From JBHJHK01 sp050330975 (GTDB taxonomy: Bacteria > Pseudomonadota > Gammaproteobacteria > Competibacterales > Competibacteraceae), in assembly GCA_050330975.1 (NCBI GenBank), contig JBHJHK010000154.1:1-11768 (forward strand): 11,768 nucleotides of DNA. Reading direction: 5' to 3'. The notes under the pieces are model-generated. The model was not told where the DNA came from, ran no database searches, and worked only from the letters and a program-made list of their open reading frames with translations. Shown in pieces: positions 1 through 7,675 of this stretch; positions within the stretch are counted from its first letter, which is position 1; each line of letters opens with the position of its first letter. The translations under genes and the position numbers were made by a program.

Positions 1-1248
<1,248 letters not shown>

Positions 1249-1284
1249 AGTGGCTTCCCTTATCTGTGGTATTCGTCTGTGCCC

Positions 1285-1313
1285 AATGTACCCCAGGCCG
1301 TGGCCCTGGCCAA
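1285..1313 (-). promoter_or_regulatory. Candidate sigma70-like promoter of ppsA
   Basis: On the minus strand a TTGGCC -35-like box (1313-1308) is separated by exactly 17 bp from a TACATT -10-like box (1290-1285). The -10 ends 36 bp before the proposed TTG start, leaving room for a short leader carrying the AGGGAAG ribosome-binding site. Both boxes are imperfect, so this is a pattern match without experimental support. Confidence 0.3.
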
Positions 1314-1369
1314 CGGCATCCGTGTGATACCCTAATTCCCATAACCACGGGAGTGCCTGGGAGGCTCGT

Positions 1370-2605
1370 ATGAATGTCAACAGCGCCCGCAACGTCAGTC
1401 GTTTGACCCAACAGACCCTGGCGTTGGTGTTGGCCGGCGGTCGGGGCCGCGCCCTGGGGTGCCTAACCCGCCAGCGCCCCGATGCCGCTTTGTACTTCGC
1501 CGGCAAATTTCGCCTGATCGACTTTCCCCTGTCCAACTGCGTCAACACCGACATCCGGCGCATTGGCGTCCTCACCCACTACCGGGCCCAGAGCCTGCTG
1601 CGCCACCTGTTCAAGGGCTGGAATTTCCTCGACGCCGACCGCGACGAGTTCATCGACGTGTTGCCCGCTTCTCACTTCGACGACGACCAAGGCTACCGCG
1701 GGACCGCCGATGCGGTGTACAAGAACCTCGACTATATCGCCAACCACAACCCAGAACTGGTGTTGATCCTCGCCGCCGATCACGTCTACAAGATGGACTA
1801 CGGGCCCTTGTTGGCCCAACACGTGGAATGCAAGGCCGACCTCACCATCGCCTGTGTGGAGGTGGACTCCGCCCAGGCGGCGGGACGGCTGGGGGTCATG
1901 ACCACCGACGGCACGGGAAGGGTCAGTGGCTTCGTGGAAAAGCCCGTCCCGGGGGATCCGGCCCTCAAGACCTCCAAGGTGTTGGCTTCCATGGGGATCT
2001 ACGCCTTTAGCCGCGACTTTTTAGAAGCTGCGTTGGCCGTCGATGCCAGCGCGCCCCACTCCAGCCGGGACTTCGGCCGCGATGTGATTCCCCGAGCCAT
2101 CGCCGGCGCCAAGGTATTCGCCTATCCCTTCCGGGATATTCGAGGTCATCAGCCCTACTGGCGAGACATCGGCAACGTCGACGCCTACTACCGGGCCAAC
2201 ATGGAGCTCACCGCAGTGACCCCAGAGCTCGACCTCTACGATCGGAACTGGCCCATCCTCACCCACCAACTGCAGCTCCCCCCGGCGCGGTTCATCGGCG
2301 ACCAGCCCAACCAAATGGGTATGGCATCGGATTCTCTAGTGTCGGCGGGCTGCATTATCGACGGCGCCGAGGTACAGCATTCGTTGTTGTTCAGCAACGT
2401 CCGGGTCGCCCAGGAGGCTTTGGTGGAGGCGTCGGTGGTGTTGCCCGATGTGACCATCGGTCGGGGCTGCCGAATCCGCGGGGCGGTGGTGGAGCGGGGG
2501 GTGAGCTTGGCCGACCACACCGTGGTAGGGGAAGACCCCAATGCAGACAAAGAACGCTTTGAGGTAACGTCCAATGGCATAGTGCTGGTGTGTAACGGGC
2601 CATAG
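1370..2605 (+). CDS. glgC: Glucose-1-phosphate adenylyltransferase (ADP-glucose pyrophosphorylase) family protein with altered active site
   Basis: GlgC makes ADP-glucose from glucose-1-phosphate and ATP, the regulated step of bacterial glycogen synthesis. The 411-aa product aligns without gaps to E. coli GlgC over the N-terminal nucleotide-binding region. Conserved features are LVLAGGRG (20-26), YRGTADAV (109-116), ADHVYK with the catalytic Asp at 137, FVEKP with the glucose-1-phosphate-binding Lys at 191, ASMGIY, DFGRDVIP, PYWRDIG and a C-terminal left-handed beta-helix. ATG 1370 has GGGAGG about 5 nt upstream. Odd: the usual GTRL and RAKPAV are replaced by GRAL and RPDAAL. This puts Ala28 and Asp38 where E. 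coli has Arg32 and Lys42, and Gln35 at the activator-binding Lys39. Those first two positions separate catalytic from regulatory subunits in plants, so activity is doubtful. The reading frame is intact, arguing against a decaying gene. No other glg gene is visible nearby. Confidence 0.9.
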   Translation: MNVNSARNVSRLTQQTLALVLAGGRGRALGCLTRQRPDAALYFAGKFRLIDFPLSNCVNTDIRRIGVLTHYRAQSLLRHLFKGWNFLDADRDEFIDVLPASHFDDDQGYRGTADAVYKNLDYIANHNPELVLILAADHVYKMDYGPLLAQHVECKADLTIACVEVDSAQAAGRLGVMTTDGTGRVSGFVEKPVPGDPALKTSKVLASMGIYAFSRDFLEAALAVDASAPHSSRDFGRDVIPRAIAGAKVFAYPFRDIRGHQPYWRDIGNVDAYYRANMELTAVTPELDLYDRNWPILTHQLQLPPARFIGDQPNQMGMASDSLVSAGCIIDGAEVQHSLLFSNVRVAQEALVEASVVLPDVTIGRGCRIRGAVVERGVSLADHTVVGEDPNADKERFEVTSNGIVLVCNGP

Positions 2606-2662
2606 AGGAAACGCCAAAGTCGTTAAATATCGTCGACGGTTCATGACTTTGCCCCGGGCGTG

Positions 2663-2691
2663 TTGAAATCTTTCCCAGGCCTTACCACAAT
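2663..2691 (+). promoter_or_regulatory. Candidate sigma70-like promoter of the cyclopropane synthase gene
   Basis: TTGAAA (2663-2668, 5 of 6 matches to TTGACA) and CACAAT (2686-2691, 4 of 6 to TATAAT) are separated by exactly 17 bp. Transcription would begin near 2698, giving a leader of about 85 nt before the ATG at 2783. The perfect palindrome CAATCGATTG (2688-2697) covers the -10 box and start-site region and could be an operator, though a 10-bp palindrome can occur by chance. Confidence 0.4.
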
Positions 2692-2782
2692 CGATTGAGG
2701 GGCAATGGATAATATCACAGGGTGTCGCCCACGGGCCTCTCTACGGGGCCATTGCTCCCATCCACTGCGCGGAGGTATGTTG

Positions 2783-4030
2783 ATGAAGCACGACGACGCT
2801 GGGACCGTCAACCTCAAAACGTCCACCGATCACCGCGATCGTTGGGGGGGGTGGGAACGACGCCTGCTGGAGCGCACCTTGGCTGCCGCCGGCAATCCCC
2901 CCGTCGAAATGGTGCTGTGGAACGGCCAACGGGTGCACCCTCCCTTCCAAACCGAGGGATTATTTCGGATTCACCTCAAGGATCGCCTGGCGCTGTACCA
3001 GCTCTGTTTCCACCCCGAGCTCTATTTGGGCGAGCTCTACAGCAGTGAGCGGTTGATCATCGACGGCGACCTGACGGAGTTTATCAAGGCGCTTTTTTAC
3101 CATCTTCCGCCCTTTCACCAGCGCACCTGGTGGCTGAAGCTCATGACCTATTTGTCGGTGCCCGGGCGCAATACCCTGAGGCGGGCCCGGCGCAATATCC
3201 ACCACCACTACGACATCGGCAACGCCTTTTACCAGTTGTGGCTCGACAAAGACTTGGTCTACACCTGTGCCTACTACAAAGATCCAGGCCTCGACCTCGA
3301 GGTCGCCCAGCGGGCCAAGCTGGACCACGTGTGCCGCAAGCTGCGCCTCGCCCCCGGGGAAACGGTGGTGGAGGCGGGCTGTGGCTGGGGGGCTTTGGCC
3401 ATCCACATGGCCAAGTACTACGGCGTCAAGGTGCGGGCCTACAACATTTCCCAGGAACAGCTGGCCTTCGCCCGCAACCGGGCGTCGGCGGAGGGTTTGA
3501 CAGAGCGGGTGACCTTTGTCGAGGGAGACTATCGGGAGATCGACGGTACCTGCGATGCCTTTGTTTCGGTGGGGATGCTAGAACACGTGGGGCGGGCCCA
3601 ATTCGACGACCTGGGCCAAGTGATCCATCGCTGTCTGCCCGCCAACGGCCGGGGGCTGATCCATTCCATCGGTCGCAATTACCCCGGTCCCATGAACGCC
3701 TGGACGGAGAAGCACATCTTCCCCGGTTCCTACCCCCCCACCTTGGCGGAAATGGCCAAGGTCTTTGCCCCCGGTCACTTCGCCATCCTAGACGTGGAGA
3801 ACTTGCGCCTCCACTACGCCCGAACCCTGGAGCACTGGCTCGAGCGTTTTGAGGCCCACAAAGACCAAGTCCAGGATATGTTCGACGAAGCCTTCGTCCG
3901 CACCTGGCGGTTTTACCTGGCGGCCTCCACGGCGTCCTTCGCCGCGGGCGATCTTCAGCTCTACCAAGTGGTGTTCAACCGCAAGCGCAACAACGACATC
4001 CCCTGGAGCCGTGCCCACCTCTACACCTGA
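2783..4030 (+). CDS. cfa: Cyclopropane-fatty-acyl-phospholipid synthase
   Basis: SAM-dependent enzyme that adds a methylene bridge to the double bond of unsaturated acyl chains in membrane phospholipids, usually in stationary phase or under acid or other stress. The 415-aa product has an N-terminal lipid-binding part and a C-terminal Rossmann methyltransferase domain. SAM motif I is VVEAGCGWG (195-203). The E. coli active-site set is present at consistent offsets: Cys162 (C139), Glu267 in MLEHVG (E239), His294 and Ile296 in HSIG (H266, I268), and Tyr345 in LRLHYARTLEHW (Y317). The usual MFEHVG reads MLEHVG. The frame is open from 2705, but I chose ATG 2783 because GGAGG (2771-2775) is 7 nt upstream; ATG 2777 is too close to it. 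A close family alternative is another fatty-acid SAM methyltransferase, but the full active-site set favours Cfa. It converges on the hydrolase gene. Confidence 0.93.
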   Translation: MKHDDAGTVNLKTSTDHRDRWGGWERRLLERTLAAAGNPPVEMVLWNGQRVHPPFQTEGLFRIHLKDRLALYQLCFHPELYLGELYSSERLIIDGDLTEFIKALFYHLPPFHQRTWWLKLMTYLSVPGRNTLRRARRNIHHHYDIGNAFYQLWLDKDLVYTCAYYKDPGLDLEVAQRAKLDHVCRKLRLAPGETVVEAGCGWGALAIHMAKYYGVKVRAYNISQEQLAFARNRASAEGLTERVTFVEGDYREIDGTCDAFVSVGMLEHVGRAQFDDLGQVIHRCLPANGRGLIHSIGRNYPGPMNAWTEKHIFPGSYPPTLAEMAKVFAPGHFAILDVENLRLHYARTLEHWLERFEAHKDQVQDMFDEAFVRTWRFYLAASTASFAAGDLQLYQVVFNRKRNNDIPWSRAHLYT

Positions 4031-4066
4031 GTCGCCCACGCCGGAGTTTCTACACCGGAGTCGCTC
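4021..4066 (+). repeat. Imperfect 17-bp direct repeat spanning the cfa stop codon
   Basis: Copy 1 (4021-4037) reads CTACACCTGAGTCGCCC and contains the TGA stop of the upstream gene. Copy 2 (4050-4066) reads CTACACCGGAGTCGCTC. They match at 15 of 17 positions, and copy 2 lacks the stop. It looks like a small duplication of the gene's 3' end in the 43-bp gap between the convergent genes. Confidence 0.6.
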
Positions 4067-4073
4067 CTCCCGG

Positions 4074-4910
4074 CTAGTCCCCAGGGGCCAGATCGGCGAG
4101 GAAGGCCGCCAGACCGTCAAATAGGGCCTCGGTGCTGTCGCGCACTACCCCATCGTGGCTGCCCCTCAAGGCGACTAGGGCCTTGGGCTGTGGGGCTAGG
4201 CTGTACAGGGCCTCTCCCATGGCCATGGGAATCAACTCGTCGTCGCGGCTGTGGAGGATGAGCACCGGCGCCTCTACCTTCTGGAGGTTTTCCGCCGTGG
4301 GGTAGCGGTGGCGGAGTAGCCGCTCCACGGGTAGCCAGGGGTAAAGACGCGTCGCCACCGCCGCGAGGCTGGTGAAACTGGAATCCAACACCAAGGCTTT
4401 GGGCGTCTTGGGGACGTGGCCTGCCAAGTGGGCGGCGACCGCACCCCCCAAGGAACGGCCGTAGACCACGATATCCCCGGGGGCGACCCGTTTATCTCGG
4501 GTGAGAAAGCGCCACGCCGCTGCGGCGTCCCGATAGAGGCCCGCCTCCGAGGGGCGACCCTGGCTTTGCCCGTAGCCCCGGTAGTCAAACAGCAACACCC
4601 CCAAACCCCGCCGGCGCCAGTGGTCGATGAACACCAACCGGTTGCCGATGTTGCCGGCGTTGCCGTGGCAAAACAACACCGTGGGCTGTTTTGGATCGGC
4701 TGGCAAGTACCAGCCGTGGAGGGTGACGCCATCCGCGGCGGTAAAGATCACAGAGTCGTAGGCGAGCCCCAGGGCGGCGGGAGTAGCCGTCACCTCGGGG
4801 TCGGGGAAATAGATCAAACGATCTTGAAAGGCATAGAGCCCCACGGCTGCAGCGCCGTAGCCCAGCGCGGCCACGGCCAGCGCCGTGTTTAGCCCCTTGA
4901 TCAGACCCAT
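4074..4910 (-). CDS. Membrane-anchored alpha/beta hydrolase (BEM46/ABHD-like, COG1073 type)
   Basis: A 278-aa serine hydrolase of unknown substrate. Residues 7-28 are a hydrophobic, alanine-rich segment (signal anchor), followed by QDRLIYFP (29-36), a hallmark of BEM46-like proteins, which are usually anchored with the hydrolase domain outside the cytoplasm. Then come HGNAGNIGNR (82-91, oxyanion region), DYRGYGQSQG (109-118), the nucleophile elbow GRSLGG with Ser153, HSRDDELIP with probable catalytic Asp224, and GSHDG with His252. The triad is complete, so an active esterase, lipase or peptidase-like enzyme is expected. ATG 4910 is 7 bp after the deoB stop. No strong ribosome-binding site is visible, so translational coupling with deoB is likely. 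The frame stays open upstream inside deoB, but that extension is unlike the family. Nothing in the sequence ties it to nucleoside metabolism. Confidence 0.88.
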   Translation of the reverse strand: MGLIKGLNTALAVAALGYGAAAVGLYAFQDRLIYFPDPEVTATPAALGLAYDSVIFTAADGVTLHGWYLPADPKQPTVLFCHGNAGNIGNRLVFIDHWRRRGLGVLLFDYRGYGQSQGRPSEAGLYRDAAAAWRFLTRDKRVAPGDIVVYGRSLGGAVAAHLAGHVPKTPKALVLDSSFTSLAAVATRLYPWLPVERLLRHRYPTAENLQKVEAPVLILHSRDDELIPMAMGEALYSLAPQPKALVALRGSHDGVVRDSTEALFDGLAAFLADLAPGD

Positions 4911-4917
4911 GGGCGAG

Positions 4918-6150
4918 CTACCAGCAGCTGACGCCGTGGTCCAGGGGGGGGAGCCCCAGGTGACGGGCGACGGTTTGGCCCACGTCGGCGTAGCTCCCCC
5001 GCCTGCCCAGATAGTGCGGAGCAACAGCTTGGCCAAACAGCAACACCGGCACTTGTTCCCGGGTGTGGTCGGTGCCGGGCCAGGTGGGGTCGGTGCCGTG
5101 GTCGGCGGTGATCACCACCAAATCACCGGGCAGGAGCAAGGCCTCTAGCTCCGGCCAGCGGGCGTCAAAGGCCTCTAGGGCGGTGGCGTAGCCCGCCACG
5201 TCCCGGCGGTGGCCGTAGAGGCTGTCAAAGTCGATGAAATTGGTGAATACCAACCCCTTGTCCAAGTGGGCGACGGCCTCCAAGGTGGCGTCGAACAGGG
5301 CCCGGTTGCCGTCGGCCCGAAGGACGCGGGAGACGCTGCGCTGGGCGTAGATATCTCCCACTTTGCCCACGGCCACCACCTCGCCCCCCCCTTCCACCAC
5401 CCGGTCCAACAGGGTGGGGTAGGGGGGGGGAATGGCGTAGGCCCGGCGGCGGGGGGTGCGGCGTAATTCGCCGGCCCTTCGACCCACAAAGGGCCGTGCT
5501 ATTACCCGTCCCACCCGGAGGTCATTCACCAACTCCCGAGCCAGGGCACACAAATCGTAGAGGCGCTCGAGGCCAAACACCGCCGGATCTTCGTGGGCGG
5601 CGATCTGGAACACGCTGTCCACCGAGGTGTAGACGATGGGGGCCTTGGTCTGGAGGTGGGTCTCCCCCAAGCGCTCTAAAATGGCCGTCCCCGAGGCGTG
5701 GCAGTTGCCCAACCGCCCCGACACCTGGCCCCGTTGGATCAACGCCTCGGTCAGAGCGCTTGGGAAGCACGGACAGGTGGCGGGGAAAGTGGTGAAGGGG
5801 TTGATGACGGGTTGGCCGGCTAGCTCCCAATGACCGCTGGGGGTGTCTTTGCCGCAGCTCACCTCGACGGCGTGGCCATAGGCCCCCCGGGGCGGGCCGC
5901 GGTGCGCTAGGCCCGGGGGTATCGCCGCCGGGTCCCCGGCGGCGGCCGCGGCGGCCAGCCCCAATCCCCGGCGGCTCAAGTGGGGCAGGGCCAAGGGCCC
6001 CCGGCGCTGGCCGTCGGCCTCTCCCGCGCTGCAGGCGGCGGCGACGTGGCCCAGGGTATTGGCCCCGGCATCGCCAAAGGCGGCGGCGTCGGGGGCATGG
6101 CCAATGCCGACGGAATCCAACATCAAGACGATGGCGCGGGGAGCAGTCAT
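4918..6150 (-). CDS. deoB: Phosphopentomutase
   Basis: Interconverts ribose-1-phosphate/deoxyribose-1-phosphate and the 5-phosphates, linking nucleoside salvage to the pentose phosphate pathway. The 410-aa product is a cytoplasmic alkaline-phosphatase-superfamily enzyme with two Mn2+ ions. Visible are LDSVGIG with metal-binding Asp12, GANTLGH, KDTPSGHWE with Ser105 at the phosphoacceptor position (Thr85 in the Bacillus enzyme, Ser in E. coli), LGNCHASGTAIL, VYTSVDSVFQIAAHE, RVIARPF, FIDFDSLYGHRRDVAGYA, and the metal ligands in ADHGTDPTWPGTDHTRE. Length is close to E. coli DeoB (407). ATG 6150 fits the family N-terminus; the open frame up to 6324 has no family similarity. The ribosome-binding site is weak. 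Followed 7 bp later by the hydrolase. No deoA, deoC or deoD is visible. Confidence 0.95.
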   Translation of the reverse strand: MTAPRAIVLMLDSVGIGHAPDAAAFGDAGANTLGHVAAACSAGEADGQRRGPLALPHLSRRGLGLAAAAAAGDPAAIPPGLAHRGPPRGAYGHAVEVSCGKDTPSGHWELAGQPVINPFTTFPATCPCFPSALTEALIQRGQVSGRLGNCHASGTAILERLGETHLQTKAPIVYTSVDSVFQIAAHEDPAVFGLERLYDLCALARELVNDLRVGRVIARPFVGRRAGELRRTPRRRAYAIPPPYPTLLDRVVEGGGEVVAVGKVGDIYAQRSVSRVLRADGNRALFDATLEAVAHLDKGLVFTNFIDFDSLYGHRRDVAGYATALEAFDARWPELEALLLPGDLVVITADHGTDPTWPGTDHTREQVPVLLFGQAVAPHYLGRRGSYADVGQTVARHLGLPPLDHGVSCW

Positions 6151-6159
6151 GGGGCCTAG

Positions 6160-6187
6160 CTTGCCCTTTGGCCTCGGCCCTGGCAAG
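6160..6187 (-). promoter_or_regulatory. Inverted repeat in the deoB leader
   Basis: CTTGCC (6160-6165) and GGCAAG (6182-6187) form a perfect 6-bp stem around an inner GGCC-TC-GGCC. On the minus strand it ends 9 nt before the deoB ATG, in the region where a ribosome-binding site should be. It may be an RNA hairpin affecting deoB translation or a protein-binding site. GC-rich DNA makes such stems common, so confidence is low. Confidence 0.3.
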
Positions 6188-6336
6188 GGTGGTCCAGAGA
6201 TCTTTGGGCCCTGGTTGCGGTCAATGGAACGGGGAGAGACGAGGCGGCCAACAAAGCCCACATCCAAAGCCGCCCAGCCGACGAATGCCATTGACAGGCC
6301 TTTGTCCATCGCCACTTTTGCCACAGGAGCTACCCC

Positions 6337-7011
6337 ATGTCGCGGAGCCCATCTTTGCCGCGCCTCCTCACCGTCGCTGGGCTATTGTTGTTAGCCAGTC
6401 TCGCCCACGGGACCGAGACGGTGGAATTTCAAGTGTTCCTCGACGACAAGACGGTGGGAGACCACGTCTTTACCCTCGAGCCCCGGGGGGATGAATTGCA
6501 GGTGACGTCCCGCGCCCAGTTCGACGTCAAGCTGTTGGGCTTTACCGTCTATCGCTATCGCCACAGCGCCCAAGAACGCTGGCGGGGGGATTGCCTCACC
6601 CACCTCCAGGCCGAGACATCGGCCAACGGCGACGTCACGTCCGTCGAAGGGGCCTACAACTCCCAGGGCTTTGCCGTGCTCACCCGGGCCGAGGACGCCG
6701 CCGAGCGCCGGCGTCTGGGGGCTTGTGTGCGGAGCTTTGCCTACTGGGACTTGGCGCGCCTGCGCCGGGCCGAGCGACTCCTCAACCCCCAGACTGGGGA
6801 GTGGTGGGCGGTGAGGGTCGAAGCCCTAGATGGCTTTTCCAGCCCCGAACGTTTGGCCGCTGCCCGCGAGGAGGTCCGCTATCGCCTCACCACCCCCAAC
6901 GGTGAGATCTACTTGGGTTACGACAGCCAAGGCCGCTGGCTGAGTTTGGAAACCCAATTGGACAACGGCCGCACCCTGCGCTACCAGCGCCGGGACCGCC
7001 TCGGGGTTTGA
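6337..7011 (+). CDS. Exported DUF6134-like protein of unknown function
   Basis: A 224-aa protein with a clear Sec signal peptide: basic n-region (MSRSPSLPR), hydrophobic core (LLTVAGLLLLASL) and a probable cleavage site after AHG at about residue 25. The mature protein is soluble and should be periplasmic. It begins VEFQVFLDDKTVGDHVFTL and continues with SRAQFDVKLLGFTVYRYRHSAQERWRGDCL, a pattern I associate with DUF6134, a proteobacterial family without known function. The C-terminus (YRLTTPNGEIYLGYDSQGRWLSLETQLDNGRTLRYQRR) suggests repeated beta strands, as in outer-membrane-associated beta proteins. AGGAG (6324-6328) precedes ATG 6337 at a good distance. Its stop overlaps the first possible start of the next gene (TTGA). 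The family name comes from memory; no function is assigned. Confidence 0.8.
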   Translation: MSRSPSLPRLLTVAGLLLLASLAHGTETVEFQVFLDDKTVGDHVFTLEPRGDELQVTSRAQFDVKLLGFTVYRYRHSAQERWRGDCLTHLQAETSANGDVTSVEGAYNSQGFAVLTRAEDAAERRRLGACVRSFAYWDLARLRRAERLLNPQTGEWWAVRVEALDGFSSPERLAAAREEVRYRLTTPNGEIYLGYDSQGRWLSLETQLDNGRTLRYQRRDRLGV

Positions 7012-7511
7012 GGCCCGCCACCTTGGCCGAGGCGCCCTTGTCGACCATCGGCGTCATCGCCGATACCCACGGCCTACTGCGCCCCGAGGCCCTTGAGGCG
7101 TTGGCGGGGTGCGAATCCATCATCCATGCCGGGGATGTGGGTTCCGGCCCCATTCTCGCGACCCTGGGGCAACTGGCCCCGGTGGTGGCGGTGCGGGGCA
7201 ACGTCGACCGCCAGGGGGCGGCCGCCGCTCTGCCCGCCACCGAGGTGGTGACCGTCCATCACCATCGGCACCCCTGGGATCTCTACGTCCTCCACATCCT
7301 CGGCGACCTGGACCTAGACCCGGTGGAGGCGGGGTTTGCCGCCGTGGTCTACGGCCATACCCACCGCCCGGCGGCTGAAGTGGAAGACGGCGTGTTGTAT
7401 TTCAACCCCGGCAGCGCTGGCCCCCGCCGCTTTCAACTACCCATCACCGTGGGCAAACTCCACGTCACGGCCCATGGCCTGGAGAGCGAAATCATCGACT
7501 TGGGGTTGTAG
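7008..7511 (+). CDS. YfcE/MJ0936-type metallophosphoesterase
   Basis: A small calcineurin-like phosphodiesterase/phosphatase (COG0622 type) using two metal ions; the physiological substrate of this family is generally unknown. All motifs are present in order: IADTH (Asp19, His21), HAGDV (Asp43), RGNVD (Asn65), VLH (His96), YGHTH (His117, His119) and FNPGS. The 167-residue reading starts at TTG 7008, overlapping the previous stop as TTGA. The family usually starts just before IGVIADTH, so TTG 7038, with GAGG (7029-7032) 5 nt upstream, is a strong alternative; TTG 7023 is also possible. There is no ATG. Overlap with the upstream exported protein implies cotranscription, although the two products would work in different compartments. 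Confidence 0.9.
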   Translation: MRPATLAEAPLSTIGVIADTHGLLRPEALEALAGCESIIHAGDVGSGPILATLGQLAPVVAVRGNVDRQGAAAALPATEVVTVHHHRHPWDLYVLHILGDLDLDPVEAGFAAVVYGHTHRPAAEVEDGVLYFNPGSAGPRRFQLPITVGKLHVTAHGLESEIIDLGL

Positions 7512-7539
7512 GGCGCTCTCTAACGTGTAAAGCGTTTCC

Positions 7540-7553
7540 TGCAAATTTTTGCA
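7540..7553. promoter_or_regulatory. AT-rich palindrome upstream of the globin gene
   Basis: TGCAAATTTTTGCA has 5-bp perfect arms (TGCAA/TTGCA) around ATTT. It lies in an unusually AT-rich stretch for this window, 123 bp before the globin ATG, and its centre is 28 bp from that of a second palindrome. Its shape suits a dimeric regulator, but I cannot name one. Confidence 0.3.
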
Positions 7554-7563
7554 AAACCCCACA

Positions 7564-7585
7564 AAGTATTACCCCTGGAATACTT
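7564..7585. promoter_or_regulatory. 22-bp palindromic candidate operator upstream of the globin gene
   Basis: AAGTATT (7564-7570) and AATACTT (7579-7585) are perfect 7-bp inverted arms around ACCCCTGG. A second, overlapping pairing exists: TATT-A-CCCCTG (7567-7576) with CAGGGAATA (7586-7594), with small bulges. The element could be a dimer operator in DNA or alternative hairpins in RNA. Bacterial globin genes are often controlled by NO- or oxygen-responsive regulators, but this is not a recognisable FNR/DNR box (TTGAT-N4-ATCAA), and I do not assign a regulator. Confidence 0.45.
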
Positions 7586-7675
7586 CAGGGAATAATCGGT
7601 GTTGCTCGGGGGGCGACAATAACGTCGTGAAATGGAAATAGTCCCCGCGACGCCAGGAGGTCCGCTGAAGATCCC

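Noticed and set aside
2616..2650. AAAGTCGT/ATGACTTT inverted repeat after glgC as a terminator
   Set aside because: The stem is AT-rich, includes a wobble pair, has a loop of about 19 nt and is not followed by a separate T run.
4041..4075. Small GGAG/CTCC and GCCGG/CCGGC stems between cfa and the hydrolase gene as a bidirectional terminator
   Set aside because: Stems of 4-5 bp without a T run are not enough in this GC-rich DNA; the direct repeat explains the sequence better.
6291..6319. Perfect TTGACA -35 box upstream of the exported protein gene
   Set aside because: No acceptable -10 box lies at 16-18 bp, and the implied transcript would begin inside the AGGAG ribosome-binding site.
6151..6324. 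N-terminal extension of deoB to an upstream ATG
   Set aside because: The extra 58 residues do not resemble phosphopentomutases, and ATG 6150 gives the normal family N-terminus.
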